Assembly: GCA_036925085.1 (NCBI GenBank)
Contig: JAUPFP010000092.1
Location: 372,001 to 436,000 of the forward strand
Reading direction: 5' to 3'
Origin: Brachycybe producta
Lineage: Eukaryota; Arthropoda; Diplopoda; Playtdesmida; Andrognathidae
Length of the DNA stretch: 64,000 nucleotides
The notes under the pieces are model-generated. The model had not been told where the DNA came from. It was given only the letters and a program-made list of their open reading frames with translations, and ran no database searches. The translations under genes were made by a program, and so were the position numbers. Shown here one piece after another: positions 39,301-64,000 of this stretch. The number at the start of each line of letters is the position of its first letter. Position 1 is the stretch's first letter.

Positions 39301-41045
39301 AAATAACGTCAGCTTAAAGTTGGGTCATTTCGAAACTCAAATAAAAAGCTTATTTTAAAAGATATTAACATGAAATTTACGTCCCTTAAATGATTAACCT
39401 GCTTTTCTAGTTTCTAAAACACTTTCAAGTTTTTCTTAATTTTTATGTTGAAAAGCAGAATAACCATGTGTTCGAGGGATGTTTACTCTTTAAATCCAAC
39501 TTAAGACATGCTCTTTTAATTTAATCGTGTGTGATTTTAATAATTTGTGTCTAGGTCCGTACATTTTAACTACAAAGTTATTACCATTGTTGTCAAAGAA
39601 TTCAGACTCGAGAGTGGTAAGAAGATACAAACACATGAATATGTTGCGTATTAATTAATAAATTCATTATTCGAGATAATGGTTTCGTGTGGCAGTATGC
39701 TGTTGCAGAGGTTAAATGCCGAGGATTTACAGTTCAAGACGATGGACCCATTTGATTGTCGAATGGCTCACGCTCAAAACAAGAGACGTCAAGTTACGAT
39801 GGTTGAGCAATTTGCTGTTAAACATCCGAGTGTTCACTTTTGGAGTGTGAATCCCGGTTGGGTGGACACACCAAGTTAGCAGCAAACATCCACTTCAAAT
39901 ACAAAAATTAACAAAAAATATAGTTCTCTAAAAATACATAATTACAGCTGGAAGAATATTAACATCAGAATTCACTGACAAAGTAAAAGATCGATTGAGA
40001 ACGGAAGAACAAGGTGCTGATACGATTACGTGGCTCGCAATATCGGAAGCTGCGATGAAATATTCGAGTGGATTATATTTTCAAGGTATATTTTTAGTTT
40101 TCTGTTGTGAAGAGCACGTTGAAGTTGCACGTATAATTCTAGTATAGGTGCTTATTGCCAACTTAAATAAATTAATTATAACTCGTTGGAAAAAAATCTC
40201 ATGGAGGTGATTATGCATATTTACTTTTTACTTCTTTTACGTTACCCGTGTTTAAGAGCATTGATCTTAAAAATGTCCCTTTTGCTGGCTACCTTTCGGT
40301 TGTTCAGAAACACCTTTGAACTTCACGAGAAATTATGTGCATTCTTCAATATGTTCTTCAGGTATTAAGGTAATTTCATGATGCTTCGAATGGCCATATA
40401 TGGTTGCTAGAGCCATTTGAGCAACTTTGAACCCGCAAATTTTACCATGTCTCATGGCGCATAAAAATCTAGTGTCTAGGGCCTAGGCACTCCAGAGTTT
40501 TATGTGCAAAACCATGCCTTAAGAGCCTAAAATCTAGGCTCTTAAAGTTTGGTTTGGCTTGTTGCAGGGTGCTTGTGGAGCACAGCTCCAAAATATGTGA
40601 AAAATTATTTGATTTCATTTAAAAATGATAAGGGTTGTCCACATAACACACATGTTAAAAAAGCAACAAAAAACTTGGAAAATGCCATACATAGACTCCG
40701 TAAATTCGAACTTTTGCACCATGTTTGGTGTATCTGTCGAAAAAGTATTGCATATAATAATAATATGTTCGACGAGACCTTTCCAACGAGCAATACTGTT
40801 TTTTTTTTATAAAAAGACGAAAAGTACTTGTATAAGGATTATTATAAAACGAGTTATTGAATTTATTTGAAGATCGGAAGCCTGTTGGTACTCATTTAAC
40901 GATGGCATGGACACGAGCGACACCGAAAGAAGAAAGCAAATTGTTGGATGATTTGCAATCTCTGTCCGAAGAATACCAAGAGATGAACCACATGGATGAA
41001 AGCAAAATTTCTCACAATTACAATACGATTCCAGGTGAAAGTTGA
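36341..41045 (+). CDS. DHRS12: DHRS12-like short-chain dehydrogenase/reductase (SDR), nine exons, predicted pseudoenzyme
   Basis: Exons: 36341-36396, 37257-37390, 37935-38017, 38085-38180, 38541-38622, 39555-39616, 39676-39874, 39948-40085 and 40873-41045. They join into 341 codons including the stop (340 residues; human DHRS12 is about 317). The start MSLYRNTVWYVKGSREYT matches the DHRS12 N-terminus closely, which fixes the ATG. The Rossmann fold is complete: beta-1 loop TGANGPIGK, INNAG after beta-4, then NPGWVDTP. Three functional positions differ from active SDRs. The cofactor loop TGxxxGxG has Pro for the middle Gly. The catalytic Ser is Cys (VSCGS where DHRS12 has VSSGG). The catalytic Tyr is His (HAQNK where YxxxK is expected); the Lys and the TNVLG Asn remain. 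The frame and all splice sites are intact, so I infer a maintained non-catalytic protein. The introns carry a pogo-like MITE, palindromic MITEs and a tiny TIR-TIR remnant. Confidence 0.9.
36490..36745. repeat. Palindromic MITE family, copy 8 (DHRS12 intron 1)
   Basis: TTGTTAGAAACTTTAAAAGT, TTTTCATGTTGATATCGTTT and the later AAAGGTTTGTTTTTAAAGAT segment follow family order. It is eroded. Confidence 0.45.
38219..38498. mobile_element. pogo/Tigger-like MITE in DHRS12 intron 4
   Basis: The ends CAGTGGAAGTTAATCGTTTT and ATTAAACGATTTTCACTG are inverted repeats flanked by TA on both sides (38217-38218, 38499-38500). The interior words AAAAACCTATCCTAA and GAACTGAACATATA are shared with the element at 1416-1879, so both belong to one family. 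Confidence 0.7.
38765..38990. repeat. Palindromic MITE family, copy 9
   Basis: GGTGTTTTAGAAATTG, TTGACATCTTTCAAAATATG, then ATATGTCAACATGAAAATAC and TACTCTTCTAGTTTGAA occur in family order. Confidence 0.5.
39175..39500. repeat. Palindromic MITE family, copy 10
   Basis: AACAGTTAATTTTTGAACTC, GATATCTTTCAAAATATACG, TTAAAGTTGGGTCATTTCGA, AAAAGATATTAACATGAAAT and CTAGTTTCTAAAACACTTTC, then TTCGAGGGATGTTTAC: a fairly complete copy. Confidence 0.6.
40519..40546. repeat. Minimal TIR-TIR remnant of the TTAAGAG element family
   Basis: TTAAGAGCCTA and TAGGCTCTTAA are perfect 11-bp inverted repeats separated by only 5 bp, in DHRS12 intron 8. The same ends bound the 0.9-kb elements at 47291-49231 and 61599-62491. 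It looks like an element whose whole interior was lost. Confidence 0.6.
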
Positions 41046-41211
41046 AATACCGCACCGTTTTAAGAATTATTGTTAAATCGGTGTCAACATTTATGTTGAA
41101 GCTTTTTTTTTTAAAAAAAGCAAAAATATGTTTTTTTTTTTGCAAATTTTACAGATAGAATTTGCCCATTTGTTGTTGTTGTTAAACGATTATAATATAT
41201 TCGTAAAGTTT

Positions 41212-41217
41212 ATTAAA
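41212..41217 (+). terminator. Candidate polyadenylation signal ATTAAA of DHRS12
   Basis: The common variant hexamer ATTAAA lies 167 nt after the DHRS12 stop. No perfect AATAAA is nearer. Confidence 0.35.
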
Positions 41218-42083
41218 TTATTATTTTAATAGCATGATCATACAATTACATTTGTGTTATATTTGCATATTACTCAAGAGGCGTGTTTACATTTAACGTG
41301 GAAAATCCGTATCCATATCTTTTATATCTGTATCAGATAATTCCCAAGCTTATATCAAAGTATGATTAGTCCCTGTTTTTCAGTGAGGATCATGGGCATG
41401 CAGTCACAGCACGCCATCTTTTCAGTGGTGATCTTTGTGAAGCAAGCAGCATCAACCACTTCGTGGCACCACAAAATAGTGCCATAAAGTGGTCCATGTG
41501 AAGCTGGCCTAAAAATTTTAAGTGATAATCTCGTTGATTATTTGTATTTTAATGATTTGAATGTCTACAATAATTGTTTATTATTATTACATAATATAAT
41601 ACACGTTAAAAGACATTAATGAAATTTGTTTAAAAACATTTTTTGGCACTTTTGGTGGTCGCCACATAATTCGTTAAGTCTTAAGAAATATTCATTAAAA
41701 ATAATGCAAGCAAACAGATATCCAATCCTAATCTCAAAACACAAAATTGTAATAAAAAAATTTCTGACTAGTAGAAATTAATATAAAAAATTAGATTAAA
41801 CAAAACAAAAACACGTTTCTTAAAATTATATTCAAATTAGAACTTAAAAATACAGTATTAAAGCCGATTTTTAACAAAAAGTTAAGTCAACATTTATTTG
41901 AAAGTCACAATATATTATAAGGTTTAGTCTGAGCTTCATTTGATCTTCGACTTAAAAGTTGATTGAATCGGCTGTAAATATTATTTTTAAAGGCAGTGGT
42001 GCAAATAATAATTAATTAATTATTTTGAAAAAATAAAACACAAATTATATTCATTAGATACACTAAGAATGTGTAGAAAATAA

Positions 42084-42089
42084 TTTATT
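42084..42089 (-). terminator. Polyadenylation signal of the GH31 gene
   Basis: TTTATT on the plus strand (AATAAA on the minus strand) lies 68 nt beyond the GH31 stop codon, a typical position. Confidence 0.5.
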
Positions 42090-42157
42090 CATAAAAATTA
42101 AATATAAAAATTGTTAAATGGCAGTTTCATATGTTGACGGCCGAGTAACCAACAATT

Positions 42158-64000
<21,843 letters not shown>

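Larger units (their letters stand above)
41046..42157. other. Intergenic region between convergent DHRS12 and GH31 genes
   Basis: About 1.1 kb of AT-rich sequence with the two 3' ends. It includes a fragment of the CACTTTGTGG repeat family near 41440-41510. I see no gene in it. Confidence 0.6.

Overview
The window is animal nuclear DNA. It is AT-rich, its genes are cut into many short exons by GT-AG introns, and it carries an axonemal (ciliary) dynein heavy chain, an LTR retrotransposon and many small inverted-repeat transposons. I cannot name the species. An intron-rich invertebrate is my best guess. There are no bacterial features.

Layout. (1) 202-34136, plus strand: nearly all of a single-headed inner-arm dynein heavy chain of the DNAH3/7/12 class. 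I could splice 69 exons into one open frame of 3,914 codons, stop included; about 100 N-terminal residues lie before the window. (2) 36341-41045, plus strand: a complete nine-exon DHRS12-type short-chain dehydrogenase of 340 residues. (3) 42158 to beyond 64000, minus strand: the last 16 exons (631 residues) of a glycoside hydrolase family 31 protein related to lysosomal/intestinal alpha-glucosidase. DHRS12 and GH31 are convergent, with about 1.1 kb between their stops.

The GH31 introns hold the large mobile elements: a 10,066-bp Ty3/Gypsy-like element (50563-60628) with 688-bp near-identical LTRs and an ATGT target duplication, an inverted pair of ~0.9-kb TIR elements (47291-49231), and a solo copy of that TIR element (61599-62491). 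Smaller pogo-like, hAT-like and palindromic MITEs sit in introns of all three genes. A 1.1-kb, 22-bp-unit minisatellite fills one dynein intron.

Most notable: both downstream genes look like maintained proteins without catalytic machinery. The GH31 protein has lost its nucleophile and most substrate-binding residues, yet all 16 exons stay in frame. The DHRS12-like protein has lost the catalytic Ser and Tyr and a cofactor-loop Gly. The dynein shows four GC-AG introns packed into 2.4 kb. The retroelement has an unrecognised 333-codon ORF after integrase and a long leader with an alternating minisatellite and nine CACGTG boxes.

Family comparisons use remembered human sequences and no search was run. 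Exon edges were read by eye and checked by phase: each of the three spliced genes stays in a single frame.
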